Shown here in pieces: positions 1 through 10,929 of a DNA stretch of 64,000 nt (position 1 is the first letter of the stretch; every line of letters starts with the position of its first letter). Below the pieces are notes generated by a model. That model saw only the letters and a program-made list of their open reading frames with translations. It did no database searches and was not told where the DNA came from. The DNA comes from Phycisphaeraceae bacterium (GTDB lineage: Bacteria > Planctomycetota > Phycisphaerae > Phycisphaerales > UBA1924), in the NCBI GenBank assembly GCA_019636675.1, contig JAHBXC010000001.1, forward strand, positions 744,001-808,000. Direction: 5' to 3'. Position numbers and translations under genes: made by a program.

Positions 1-505
1 GCCCACCGGCTCCACGGCCAACGTCGACGGCATCGACCAGCTCCTCCCCGCCGATCCCAACATGCAGCAGCTCGTCGCGCAGGCCATCGGCGCGCAGGGC
101 CTGGGCACCGCCGTCGTCGGCCTCTTCGTCCTCAAGGACGGCATGGAGCCCATCGCCAAGGGCGACAGTTGGGAAGACGTGCAGCAGGCCGCCGCCCCGC
201 CGCTGGGCGTCATCACCATCACCACCAACGCCAAACTCACCGATGTCACCAGCGAACTCGCGAGCGTGTACATCACCGGCGTCGCGACCTTCACCGCCGA
301 TGCCGCCGCCACGGCGCAGGGCATGACCATCGCGATCGAGGAATCGAAGATCGAGGGCGAGGTCATCTGGGATGTCAAGACCGACATGCTGCGCTCCTCC
401 GTCAGCAAGTCCGTCATGATGCTCACCATGCGCAGCGTCATGGCCCCCGACTCCAAGCAGTCCGTCCGCGTCGAGAACGAGTCCTCCGCCAAGCGCCTCG
501 ACTAA
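1..505 (+). CDS. Unrecognised protein, C-terminal part (5' end outside window)
   Basis: The open frame runs in from the window edge, so at least 20 codons precede the first internal ATG at 62. About 167 residues are visible, ending at TAA 503-505. The visible part has no recognised motif. It is a soluble-looking alpha/beta sequence with hydrophobic stretches and a repeated pattern of short beta-like segments (GVITITTNAKL, GVATFTADAAA, GEVIWDVKTDM), ending in a charged tail. The methyltransferase gene starts 11 bases downstream on the same strand, so the two may be co-transcribed. I assign no function. Codon usage matches the surrounding high-GC genes, which supports a real gene. Confidence 0.75.
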   Translation, partial: PTGSTANVDGIDQLLPADPNMQQLVAQAIGAQGLGTAVVGLFVLKDGMEPIAKGDSWEDVQQAAAPPLGVITITTNAKLTDVTSELASVYITGVATFTADAAATAQGMTIAIEESKIEGEVIWDVKTDMLRSSVSKSVMMLTMRSVMAPDSKQSVRVENESSAKRLD

Positions 506-516
506 ACTCCACACGC

Positions 517-1383
517 ATGAGCACGACCTCGCCACCCAACGCGTCGTCACCCGCTCGCCAGTCCTACATCCTGGGCGTGAACCAGGCCGAACTCGACCGG
601 CTCGGGCTCCAGCACCAGCTCTGGGCCTCGCGCACCGGCGCGCTCTGGGAACGAGCCAGCATCCGCGTCGGAGACTCCGTCCTCGACATCGGCTGCGGCC
701 CCGGGTTCGCCTCCTTCGACCTCGCCAGGCTCGTCGGCCCCACCGGACGCGTCGTCGCGATCGACGAAGCCGAGTTCTATGTCGAACGCCTGCGCGAGCA
801 GTCCCGCGCCCGCGCCATCGACCACCTCGAAGCGCTCCAGGGCGATGTCCAGCGCCTCACCGAAACGCTCGGGACCGAACCGCGCTTCGACGCCGCCTAC
901 GCGCGCTGGGTGCTCTGCTTCGTCAAGGACCCCGCCGCCGTCGTCGCGCAGGCCGCCTCGCTGCTCAAGCCGGGCGGGCGCCTGATCGTGCAGGACTATT
1001 TCAACTACCAGACGATGTCCCTCGCGCCCAAGCACGACGCGTTCGACCGCGTCATCGACGCCGTCCGGCGCTCCTGGCGCGACCGGGGCGGCGACCCCGA
1101 CATCGGAGGGCGCCTCCCCGCCATGATGCGCAGCGCCGGGCTCACGGTGCGCGAGATCACGCCCCAACTGCGCGTCGCGCGCCCGAGCGAAACCCTCTGG
1201 GCGTGGCCCGACTCCTTCTTCCGCAACTTCGTCCCCGAACTCGCCAAACTCGGCTACATCACCGACGACGACCGCGCCGCGTTCGAACACGAATGGCAGC
1301 GCGCCAGCCACGACCCCGACGCCTTCATGTACACGCCCCCGCTCGTCGAGATCGTGGCGGTGAAAGAGGTCGTGGGGCAATAG
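517..1383 (+). CDS. Class I SAM-dependent methyltransferase
   Basis: 288 residues from ATG 517. The SAM-binding motif I (VLDIGCGPG) lies near residue 55, followed by an acidic motif at the end of strand 2 (VVAIDEAEF) and a motif III-like LLKPGGRLIVQDY near residue 155. This is the Methyltransf_11/25 fold seen in UbiE-like and small-molecule methyltransferases; the substrate cannot be told from the sequence. The upstream in-frame ATG at 169 lies inside the previous gene and is rejected as the start. The stop codon TAG 1381-1383 lies inside a heptanucleotide repeat array, so the last residue (Gln) and the stop are both built from repeat sequence. Confidence 0.88.
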   Translation: MSTTSPPNASSPARQSYILGVNQAELDRLGLQHQLWASRTGALWERASIRVGDSVLDIGCGPGFASFDLARLVGPTGRVVAIDEAEFYVERLREQSRARAIDHLEALQGDVQRLTETLGTEPRFDAAYARWVLCFVKDPAAVVAQAASLLKPGGRLIVQDYFNYQTMSLAPKHDAFDRVIDAVRRSWRDRGGDPDIGGRLPAMMRSAGLTVREITPQLRVARPSETLWAWPDSFFRNFVPELAKLGYITDDDRAAFEHEWQRASHDPDAFMYTPPLVEIVAVKEVVGQ

Positions 1384-1398
1384 GCAATAGGCAATGGG
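1375..1398 (+). repeat. Heptanucleotide array at methyltransferase stop codon
   Basis: Three consecutive heptamers of the form RGGCAAT (1375-1381, 1382-1388, 1389-1395), followed by GGG. The T ending the first unit and the AG starting the second make the TAG stop. The same type of array occurs in inverted orientation at 1779-1806 and again at the stop codon of the gene ending at 59512. It resembles the short tandemly repeated heptamers described in cyanobacteria; that comparison is by memory, not by search. Confidence 0.75.
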
Positions 1399-1462
1399 CG
1401 AGGAGTACTGGCGCCCCGGGGCATCTGCGTACAACAGCGACTCGCGCTCTTCCTCTCTCGCC

Positions 1463-1514
1463 CCCTCTCCTGTTCGGCGCAGCCGAATGGGAGAGGGCTG
1501 GGGTGAGGGCTACC
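1463..1514 (+). repeat. Palindromic dispersed repeat, copy A
   Basis: About 52 bases beginning CCCTCTCC and ending GGGCTACC. The left half CTCTCCTGTTCGG pairs imperfectly with CCGAATGGGAGAG across a CGCAG loop, so it can form a hairpin. A second copy lies at 4808-4859 with only a handful of differences. A shared GCCCCGGGGCATCTGCG element lies about 50 bases upstream of both copies. Confidence 0.8.
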
Positions 1515-1637
1515 TCTTCTCCGGGCTTCGCTCCCCACTCTCTGCCTCTCTCTTCTTCTTTCTTCTTCCCCTCCCGCGCCCCATGTCATTCCTGACCCGG
1601 GCTCCACCTCTCCCACGCCTCGATCGCGCACCCGTGA

Positions 1638-4685
<3,048 letters not shown>

Positions 4686-4705
4686 CGCCGCAGGTATCCC
4701 GGCGC

Positions 4706-4724
4706 CACCACACGAAGTGTGGTG
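4706..4724. repeat. Perfect inverted repeat after gyrB
   Basis: CACCACAC, three-base loop GAA, GTGTGGTG: an 8-bp perfect hairpin 20 bases after the gyrB stop. There is no T-run, so it is not a typical Rho-independent terminator. It sits at the head of the second repeat-rich spacer and may belong to the same dispersed-repeat class. Confidence 0.6.
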
Positions 4725-4807
4725 CTACCCAACCTCCGGGCTTCACTCATCTGCTCTCCGGTGCCCCGGGGCATCTGCGCAGCAGTGACCCGGGCTCTTG
4801 TCCGGCT

Positions 4808-4859
4808 CCCTCTCCTATTCGACGCAGCCGAATGGGAGAGGGCCGGGATGAGGGCTACC
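4808..4859 (+). repeat. Palindromic dispersed repeat, copy B
   Basis: Second copy of the element at 1463-1514: CCCTCTCCTATTCGACGCAG, then CCGAATGGGAGAGGGC and a shared tail ending in GGGCTACC. The phrase CTCCGGGCTTC occurs on both sides (about 4731 and 4864) and after copy A (about 1520), so the conserved unit is longer than the hairpin. The spacer 4686-4906 holds nothing else recognised. Confidence 0.8.
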
Positions 4860-4906
4860 CAACCTCCGGGCTTCCCTTCCTAACCTCTGTCTTTCTTCGT
4901 ACGCCC

Positions 4907-5287
4907 TCAGCGCGAAGCCGACTCTTCCGTTGATACCGATGATGGCTCCGCGCTCTCTTCCTCAAACACCGGCAGCGCACACTCCCCCGGCTCGAACACC
5001 TCGTTGCCCGCGTCGAAGCAGTTCACCGTGCCGCAGTGGGGGCACACCACGCCGTACGCAGTCGTCGGGTGGTCGCGCAGGTCCGTCGAGCAGGTCCAGC
5101 ACACCGGCTCCGCCATCGCTTTGGTCGACCCGCCCAGCAGCGCGATGAGCGCCCACGCCGCGACGCCGATCATCGGGAGCGTGAACCACCCGGGCAGCAG
5201 CGACAGCACCCCCGCCGTCGCGATGGGCACGCCCAGGAGCGACAGCCACGCCCTGATCTTCAACCTCGCCAGCCGCGTCGTGTGCAT
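4907..5287 (-). CDS. Small zinc-ribbon membrane protein
   Basis: 126 residues from ATG at 5287 (complement). After a basic N-terminus come two adjacent hydrophobic segments (about residues 13-30 and 34-52), then a soluble part with CWTC and CPHC pairs about 20 residues apart, typical of a zinc ribbon, and an acidic, Ser/Glu-rich tail. No enzyme motif is seen. It is divergent from the MauE-like gene, with about 100 bases between the starts. The longer frame to 5647 would overlap that gene and is not used. Function unknown; the CxxC pairs could also form disulphides, depending on membrane orientation. Confidence 0.7.
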   Translation of the reverse strand: MHTTRLARLKIRAWLSLLGVPIATAGVLSLLPGWFTLPMIGVAAWALIALLGGSTKAMAEPVCWTCSTDLRDHPTTAYGVVCPHCGTVNCFDAGNEVFEPGECALPVFEEESAEPSSVSTEESASR

Positions 5288-5390
5288 GCCGGGGAGTGTA
5301 GCGAACCGCCCTCGAAAGAAAATTCTCGGACTCCCTTGCAGCCCCCCCTCCTTGTGGTACCTTGTCCTCAGTTCAAAGGAGCAAACGACC

Positions 5391-5876
5391 ATGAGGTGTC
5401 CGGACCTCGTTCTCGGGATGTGTCGTGCCGGGCTGGCCCTGATCTTCGGGTACGCCGGCATCCAGAAACTGCGTGACCCTGCACCCACCGCCGAGTTCCT
5501 CGCCGCGATGGTGCGCCTCGATGTCGCCCCCGGCGTCGTCATGGCGCTCGGCGCGGCCGAGATTATCCTGGCCCTCGCCCTCTTCGCGAAAGCCGCTGAT
5601 CGGCTGACCGCGCGAGCCGCGCTGGTCGCCTCCTCGGTCTTTCTCACCTTTCACGCGCTCACCCTGACGCGCGACACCCCAGCCCCGCCCTGCGGCTGCA
5701 TGGGCGCCGCCGTCGCCGAGACACCCCTCCACCCCGGCTGGTGGGTCGCCTTCACCGGCGCGATGATCGTCGCGTCGGGCGCGCTCCTGCTGGCGTCACC
5801 ACGCGCCGCTTCCCCAGCGCATTCCGGCGCCGAAGCCGACCACCCCGCCGCTCCCCTTCCGGAGATCGCGTCATGA
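5391..5876 (+). CDS. MauE/DoxX-like membrane protein
   Basis: 161 residues from ATG 5391, preceded by AAAGGA about 10 bases upstream. Four hydrophobic segments and the signature pattern of the MauE/DoxX superfamily are present: GYAGIQKLRDP in helix 1, AAEIILALALF in helix 2-3, and a CGCMG motif (about residue 103) where MauE proteins have CGCFG. MauE itself supports disulphide formation in the methylamine dehydrogenase small subunit. Here it overlaps (ATGA) a pseudopilin gene, which overlaps a gene for a 16-cysteine secreted protein. I infer a role in oxidising or handling cysteines of that partner; no mau genes are present. Confidence 0.75.
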   Translation: MRCPDLVLGMCRAGLALIFGYAGIQKLRDPAPTAEFLAAMVRLDVAPGVVMALGAAEIILALALFAKAADRLTARAALVASSVFLTFHALTLTRDTPAPPCGCMGAAVAETPLHPGWWVAFTGAMIVASGALLLASPRAASPAHSGAEADHPAAPLPEIAS

Positions 5877-6628
5877 GAGATGCCACCGCGCGCCGCCGCG
5901 CCGTCACGCTGCTGGAACTCCTCGTCACTGTCGCCGCAACGGTCGTGCTGACCACGATCCTCGTCATCACCATCCGAGGGGTGCGGGGACAATCCCTGAC
6001 CGCGATGAATATCAACAATCTGCGGATGAGTGCCCAGGATTTCTATGCATGGAGTGTCGAAAATGACAGCAAACTGCTGAATCTCGAGTCACCCCAGTCC
6101 GCACTTTACACTCGAACGCATCGCGACTTGCCAAACCCGCCGACCCAGCTGTTTCAGGGGCTCTACTGGGGGCTAAGTATTAATTGGCAAGAATACTTTG
6201 CCGTCCATTACGGACGCCGCTCGGAGCACTGGACAACCGCGTTTCGACAGACTGTCGCAGACGATCCAAGCATTCCTGCCCAGGCGGGAAGGATTGTGGA
6301 ACCCTCCTTTTTCTATAGCCCAACCATGTTTACATCTTCGTCACTCTGGACAGACCCGCCCCCATCCAATAGTCTAGCCGGCGCAGCGAACTTCTTCAGA
6401 ACGCTGCGACTGACTGACATCGCACATCCCAGCCGAAAAGGCCTGCTGGTCCATCTCAATGTTCCCGTGTCGAATGAGATGCATCATGTCGCCTTCGTGG
6501 ATGGGCATGCCGCTGGACACACAACGGTCGAATTAACCCCCCCCGTTCAAAGCCCAACGAGCCCGACCGGAGCCCCCGGCAGACCGATACTGCACACCCA
6601 ATCCGGACATGAAGGAGTAGATTTATGA
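5873..6628 (+). CDS. Type II secretion/type IV pilin-like pseudopilin
   Basis: 251 residues. ATG 5873 overlaps the previous stop by four bases. The N-terminus RRRAVTLLELLVTVAATVVL is a prepilin leader and hydrophobic helix, although the residue before the helix is Ala where the canonical cleavage site has Gly (GFTLLE). Near the C-terminus, HHVAFVDGHAAG resembles the H-X9-DG motif of planctomycete DUF1559-type pseudopilins, but the position of the conserved His is Ser. GC falls to roughly 55% after about 5990, well below neighbouring genes. Likely exported or surface-associated; partner of the genes on either side. Confidence 0.75.
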   Translation: MRDATARRRAVTLLELLVTVAATVVLTTILVITIRGVRGQSLTAMNINNLRMSAQDFYAWSVENDSKLLNLESPQSALYTRTHRDLPNPPTQLFQGLYWGLSINWQEYFAVHYGRRSEHWTTAFRQTVADDPSIPAQAGRIVEPSFFYSPTMFTSSSLWTDPPPSNSLAGAANFFRTLRLTDIAHPSRKGLLVHLNVPVSNEMHHVAFVDGHAAGHTTVELTPPVQSPTSPTGAPGRPILHTQSGHEGVDL

Positions 6629-7092
6629 ACGTCTTTCATCACAAGATGCTCGCACTCGCCATCGCGGCCGCATTTGTCTTTACGACAGGTTTTCTTTCGT
6701 CATCCGATGCGCAGATTATTGACTGCCCGTCTTCATTTGATGTCTGTATCTATTGCGACAGCCCTGGATTTGAAGTCGGCGTCCAGTTCGGGACATGTAG
6801 CCTTGGTCCCGGCAGCATTATTATCGAACCCGCGGACAATTGTTACGGTTTTCAACGCCCCCTCGGCTTCTGCTTCAATCCAGACGCGCCGTGTGACACG
6901 GCATTTATTTGCTGTGCTGGAGGAACCATTGGCTACTGGGTCTGTAATCAATGGGTGTTTGAAACCCTGGAGTGTTTTCGACCTCTCTTGTGCTCTGCGG
7001 TCTGCTGCGCGAATAATCCTACGCCTCAGATAGTCATCAAGACCTGCGAGGATGGCGCGCAGTACACACAGGTTAGATTTGTCTGTTTCTGA
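6625..7092 (+). CDS. Secreted cysteine-rich protein (16 Cys)
   Basis: 155 residues, ATGA-overlapping the pseudopilin gene, with a GAAGGAG ribosome site about 10 bases upstream. A signal peptide (residues 1-30, hydrophobic AIAAAFVFTTGF, cut probably after SDAQ) is followed by about 125 residues holding 16 cysteines, two as CC pairs; an even number fits full disulphide pairing. No known domain is recognised. Local GC is about 45-50% by hand count of two lines, clearly lower than the flanking genes, which suggests transfer or different selection. A terminator follows at 7110-7136. The role is unknown; it could be a surface matrix protein, toxin-like peptide or redox carrier. Confidence 0.72.
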   Translation: MNVFHHKMLALAIAAAFVFTTGFLSSSDAQIIDCPSSFDVCIYCDSPGFEVGVQFGTCSLGPGSIIIEPADNCYGFQRPLGFCFNPDAPCDTAFICCAGGTIGYWVCNQWVFETLECFRPLLCSAVCCANNPTPQIVIKTCEDGAQYTQVRFVCF

Positions 7093-7109
7093 GACAATTC
7101 CCCGTCCTG

Positions 7110-7136
7110 CCGACCCCATGCCTTCGGGTCGGTTTT
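7110..7136 (+). terminator. Rho-independent terminator of the Cys-rich trio
   Basis: CCGACCC, nine-base loop, GGGTCGG, then TTTT. It lies 18 bases after the stop of the cysteine-rich gene and closes the three-gene transcript. Confidence 0.8.
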
Positions 7137-7202
7137 CTGCGCATTGCAACTTAGGTCATATTACTATGGAATGGCCGGTCGACAATTCTCACGCTCGGGA
7201 CG

Positions 7203-7219
7203 GGCTAATCATATTAGCC
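7203..7219. repeat. Inverted repeat beyond fumC 3' end
   Basis: GGCTAAT, CAT, ATTAGCC: a perfect 7-bp hairpin 9 bases past the fumC stop. It lacks a T-run on the minus strand but may help end fumC transcription. Confidence 0.45.
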
Positions 7220-7227
7220 GCTGACCC

Positions 7228-8676
7228 TCACTCCCCCGCCTTCGTCATGCTCGCCGGGTCCAGCAGGCGGTTGAGTTCCTCCGCCGGCAGCACCCTCTCC
7301 TCCAGCGCCAGCTGGCGCACCGTCTTGCCCTCGGCGTACGCCCGCTTCGCCAGCGCCGCCGACTTGTCGTAGCCGATCACCGGCACCAGCGAGGTGCACA
7401 TCGCCAGCGACCCCTCGATCAGCTCGGCGCAGCGCTTCTCGTCGGCCTGCAGGCCCTCCAGCAGGTTGTCGACGAACATGTGCGACGCCTTCTCCATCAG
7501 GTGGATCGACGACAGCAGGTTGTCCGCCATCATGGGCATCGCGACATTCAGGTCGAGCACGCTGCCCACCCCGCCCATATTGCCCGCCGCGATGGCGGCA
7601 TCATTCCCGATCACCTGGCACGACACCATGATCGCGCTCTCGCAGATCACCGGGTTCACCTTGCCCGGCATGATCGACGAGCCCGGCTGCACCGCCGGGA
7701 GTTTCAGCTCGCCGATGCCGCAGCGGGGCCCGCTGCCCAGGAAGCGGATGTCGTTGGCGATCTTCGACAGCGCGATCGCCACCGTGCGGATGCGCCCGCT
7801 CGCGTCGACCACCGCGTCCTTGGCGTGCTGGGCCTCGAAGTGGTTCCGCGCCTCCCTGAAGGGCACGCCGGTCCTCTTCGCCAGCGCCGCCGCCACCCTC
7901 GCGCCGAACTCGGGGTGCGTGTTGATGCCGGTGCCCACCGCCGTCCCGCCCAGCGCGAGCTCGCACAGCCCCTCGAGCGCCCCGTGCAGGCGCTCGACGC
8001 CGATGCGCATCTGCGCCGCGTACCCGCTGAACTCCTGGCCCAGGCGGATCGGCGTCGCGTCCTGCAGGTGCGTGCGCCCGATCTTGATGATGTCCATGAA
8101 CGCCGCCGCCTTCGCGTCCAGCGCGTCGGCGAGGCGCTCCACAGCCGGGATGAGCCCCGCCTTGATCCGCACCGCCGCCGCGACATGCATCGCCGTCGGG
8201 AAGGTGTCGTTGCTCGACTGGCCCATGTTCACGTGGTCGTTGGGGTGCACGCCCCCCTGCCCGATGTAGTCGGCGTTCTTGCTCGACCCGATCGGCGCGC
8301 CCTTGGCAACGCAGACCAGGTTCGCGACCACCTCGTTCACATTCATGTTGGTCGAGGTGCCCGACCCGGTCTGGAACACATCCACCGGGAAGTGACGCAT
8401 AACCCCGCCGGGCAGGTCGCCCCGTTCGAGGCGCCCCGTCGCGTCGACGATCGCCTGCGCCCTCGCGTGGTCGAGCAGGCCCAGGTCGCGGTTCACCGTC
8501 GCGCACGCCGCCTTCAGCAGCGCGTACGCGTGGATGATCGCCTCGGGGACCGGGCGCCCGGACACCGGGAAGTTCAGCACCGCCCGCTGCGTCGACGCGC
8601 CGTACAGCGCGTCGGCCGGGACCTGCATCTCGCCCATGGTGTCCTTCTCGGTACGAACGGCATGATCCGAACTCAT
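7228..8676 (-). CDS. fumC: Class II fumarate hydratase
   Basis: 482 residues from ATG at 8676 (complement). The enzyme interconverts fumarate and malate in the TCA cycle, in the cytoplasm, as a tetramer. The superfamily signature GSSIMPGKVNP (about residue 329) is intact, with the substrate-binding GSGTSTNMNVNE (about 100) and SSNDTFPTAMHVA (His about 162, matching the catalytic His of FumC). Length matches the family (460-485). The frame extends to 8838, but the extra N-terminus is spacer sequence. It is monocistronic and divergent from the first MCP. Confidence 0.96.
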   Translation of the reverse strand: MSSDHAVRTEKDTMGEMQVPADALYGASTQRAVLNFPVSGRPVPEAIIHAYALLKAACATVNRDLGLLDHARAQAIVDATGRLERGDLPGGVMRHFPVDVFQTGSGTSTNMNVNEVVANLVCVAKGAPIGSSKNADYIGQGGVHPNDHVNMGQSSNDTFPTAMHVAAAVRIKAGLIPAVERLADALDAKAAAFMDIIKIGRTHLQDATPIRLGQEFSGYAAQMRIGVERLHGALEGLCELALGGTAVGTGINTHPEFGARVAAALAKRTGVPFREARNHFEAQHAKDAVVDASGRIRTVAIALSKIANDIRFLGSGPRCGIGELKLPAVQPGSSIMPGKVNPVICESAIMVSCQVIGNDAAIAAGNMGGVGSVLDLNVAMPMMADNLLSSIHLMEKASHMFVDNLLEGLQADEKRCAELIEGSLAMCTSLVPVIGYDKSAALAKRAYAEGKTVRQLALEERVLPAEELNRLLDPASMTKAGE

Positions 8677-8984
8677 CGCGACGCTGCTCCTGACGGGAAG
8701 TGGGGACGACGCCGCCGCGGCAAGCGCGAACGGCGAGCACTCAGGATATGCACCCCAAAGATGGGCGTATTTCAGCCAGAATTGGCCGGTGAGCCGCGCC
8801 GGGCTTGACGGATTCCGCCACGCCGACGCCGGATGCACACCGGCAATGACTTTGTCCTCGGCGCGACCGAATCATCGCCCCGATCCATCCGATTCTCCCT
8901 TCCGGACGCCGGGGTACCTCATCTGTTCTGAGGTGGGCAGCGCGGCCCAGACGCTCGCGCATCGGTTGAGCCGGAGATCGGAAC
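8677..8984. other. Divergent spacer fumC / haem MCP
   Basis: About 308 bases without a supported gene. It must hold promoters for fumC (minus) and the MCP (plus), but I see no confident sigma70, sigma28 or sigma54 site. AGATCGGAAC lies just before the MCP start, with a weak GGAG-like ribosome site. Confidence 0.5.
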
Positions 8985-10673
8985 ATGCGCCGCTTCCTCA
9001 GTGGACTCTCGCTCCCCGTCAAGATCATTGCGATCACCGTCACAATGCTCGTGACCGTGGTCACGGTCAACTACATCGTCTTCGTGCGCGGCTACGAGCG
9101 TGACACCCTCGCTGGTTACTCCGAGCGCGCCGCCGCCTTCACCGCCGTCGCCGACGAGGCCAAGTCCCACGCCGCGCACCTCATGCTCAACGGCAGCGTC
9201 GACACCGACGCCCTCGTCGCCGAGGCCGTCGCCCAGGTCGCCGCCGGGAGGCCCTACACCCAGACTCGCTTCTTCGACACCATCCCCGTCGTCGTCGGAT
9301 GGACCACCGCCGAGAAGGCCGCCCAGCGCGAGGGCATCGAGTTCTACATCCAGGCATTCAACGCTCGCAACAAGTCCAACGAGCCGCAGCACGGCTCCTT
9401 CGAAGCAACACTCCTCACAGACCTCGAGCGGCAGGTCAACGCCGGCGGCGAGCTCACCCTCGCACGCGTCAACCAGGCCACCAACTCCCTCCACTACATG
9501 CGCGCCATCCGCCTCGACCAGTCATGCATGATGTGCCACGGCGTCCCCGGCAACGAGTACGACACCGACAAGGACGGCAAGGACCCCCTCGGTTTCGCCA
9601 TGGAGGGCTGGAGGGTCGGAGACACCCACGGCGCCTACGAGATCGTCGTCCCGCTCGACACACTCGACGCCCACGTCGCCGGCTTCATCACCAACGGGCT
9701 GTGGATCACCGTGCCACTGGTCGTCGGCGCGTGCGTCGCCTTCGCCTTCCTCCTCCGCGCGCTGCTCACCAAGCCCATCACGCAGCTCATCGCCATGGTC
9801 AAGGACATCGCCACCGGCGACGGCGACCTGACCAAGCGCATCAAGCTCGACCGCAAGGACGAGATCGGGCAGTTCGCCGGCTGGTTCAACACCTTCCTCG
9901 ACAACCTCCACAAGCTCATCGGCGAGATCCGCGGCGTCACGACCCAGGTCGCCGGCGCCGCCACCCAGATCGCCGCCAGCAGCGAGGAGATGGCCGCCGG
10001 GCTCACCCAGCAGGCCGACCAGACCACCCGCGTCTCTGCCTCCACCGAGCAGATGGCCGCCTCCGCCGACGAGGTCTCGCGCAAGAGCATCGAGGGTAAG
10101 ACAGTCGTCGAGCAGACCGTCGGCGAGATCGAGCAGATCGCCCGCGAGGTCACCGACTCGGCCAACGTCGTCGGCGAGCTTGGCAAGAAGGGCGACGAGA
10201 TCGGGCAGATCATCTCGGTCATCAACGACATCGCCGACCAGACCAACCTCCTCGCGCTCAACGCCGCAATCGAGGCCGCTCGCGCCGGAGAGCACGGGCG
10301 CGGCTTCGCCGTCGTCGCCGACGAGGTACGCAAGCTCGCCGAACGAACCACCAAGGCCACCGAGCAGGTCGGGACCTCCATCAAGGAGATCCAGACCGGC
10401 ACCACCGCCGCCGTTGAACGGATGGACTCGGGCGCCAGGCGTGTCAAGACCGGCGTGGACCTCGCCAAATCCGCCGGCGACGCGCTCTCGAGCATCGTCG
10501 CCGCGGCCGAAGAGCAGTCCGCCGCGGTCAACGAGATTGCGCAGAACATCGAGCAGATCAACGCCGTCACCCAGCAATCCACCGAGGGCGCGTCCCAGGC
10601 CGCGTCCGCTGCAGCGACGCTCTCCGTCGAATCCGAGAAGCTCCAGTCGCTCGTCGGACGGTTCAAGCTGTAA
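8985..10673 (+). CDS. MCP with periplasmic c-type haem sensor (paralogue 1)
   Basis: 562 residues. TM1 is at about 12-34, the periplasmic domain at 40-235, TM2 at about 237-260, a HAMP at about 262-315 and the MCP signalling domain to the end (hairpin tip [20 protein letters not shown] near 420). The sensor contains C181-M-M-C184-H185, a CxxCH haem c attachment site, followed by [18 protein letters not shown]. The pattern ([20 protein letters not shown], CxxCHG) fits the DUF3365/Tll0287-like haem sensor family. Likely senses redox state or a diatomic gas and signals to CheA. Its sensor DNA is nearly identical to that of the MCP at 19496. No CheB/CheR-tethering pentapeptide is at the C-terminus. 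Confidence 0.93.
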   Translation: MRRFLSGLSLPVKIIAITVTMLVTVVTVNYIVFVRGYERDTLAGYSERAAAFTAVADEAKSHAAHLMLNGSVDTDALVAEAVAQVAAGRPYTQTRFFDTIPVVVGWTTAEKAAQREGIEFYIQAFNARNKSNEPQHGSFEATLLTDLERQVNAGGELTLARVNQATNSLHYMRAIRLDQSCMMCHGVPGNEYDTDKDGKDPLGFAMEGWRVGDTHGAYEIVVPLDTLDAHVAGFITNGLWITVPLVVGACVAFAFLLRALLTKPITQLIAMVKDIATGDGDLTKRIKLDRKDEIGQFAGWFNTFLDNLHKLIGEIRGVTTQVAGAATQIAASSEEMAAGLTQQADQTTRVSASTEQMAASADEVSRKSIEGKTVVEQTVGEIEQIAREVTDSANVVGELGKKGDEIGQIISVINDIADQTNLLALNAAIEAARAGEHGRGFAVVADEVRKLAERTTKATEQVGTSIKEIQTGTTAAVERMDSGARRVKTGVDLAKSAGDALSSIVAAAEEQSAAVNEIAQNIEQINAVTQQSTEGASQAASAAATLSVESEKLQSLVGRFKL

Positions 10674-10714
10674 ACACACGACGCTTTCACGCCACGATTC
10701 GGCGTCCACACTCG

Positions 10715-10743
10715 CGCCGCGATCTCTTCACGGGATCGCGGCG
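10715..10743 (+). terminator. GC-rich hairpin after haem MCP 1
   Basis: A 10-bp perfect stem, CGCCGCGATC / GATCGCGGCG, with a nine-base loop, about 40 bases past the MCP stop. No T-run follows, so termination is probable but not certain. Confidence 0.5.
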
Positions 10744-10929
10744 TGTTCGTTCGCGCAGCCCAGACCGCATATCCGGGCGCGACGACTGATCATCCCACGG
10801 TCCGGGTGAATTCGCGACAAACAAGCACCGATCTCCGCTGCAGTGCAGCGACTTCCCGTGAGGCGCTGCCCGCACACACATCTCCCACCCGCGCACACAC
10901 ACGGGCGGAGCGACAACTGGAGACCGAGG

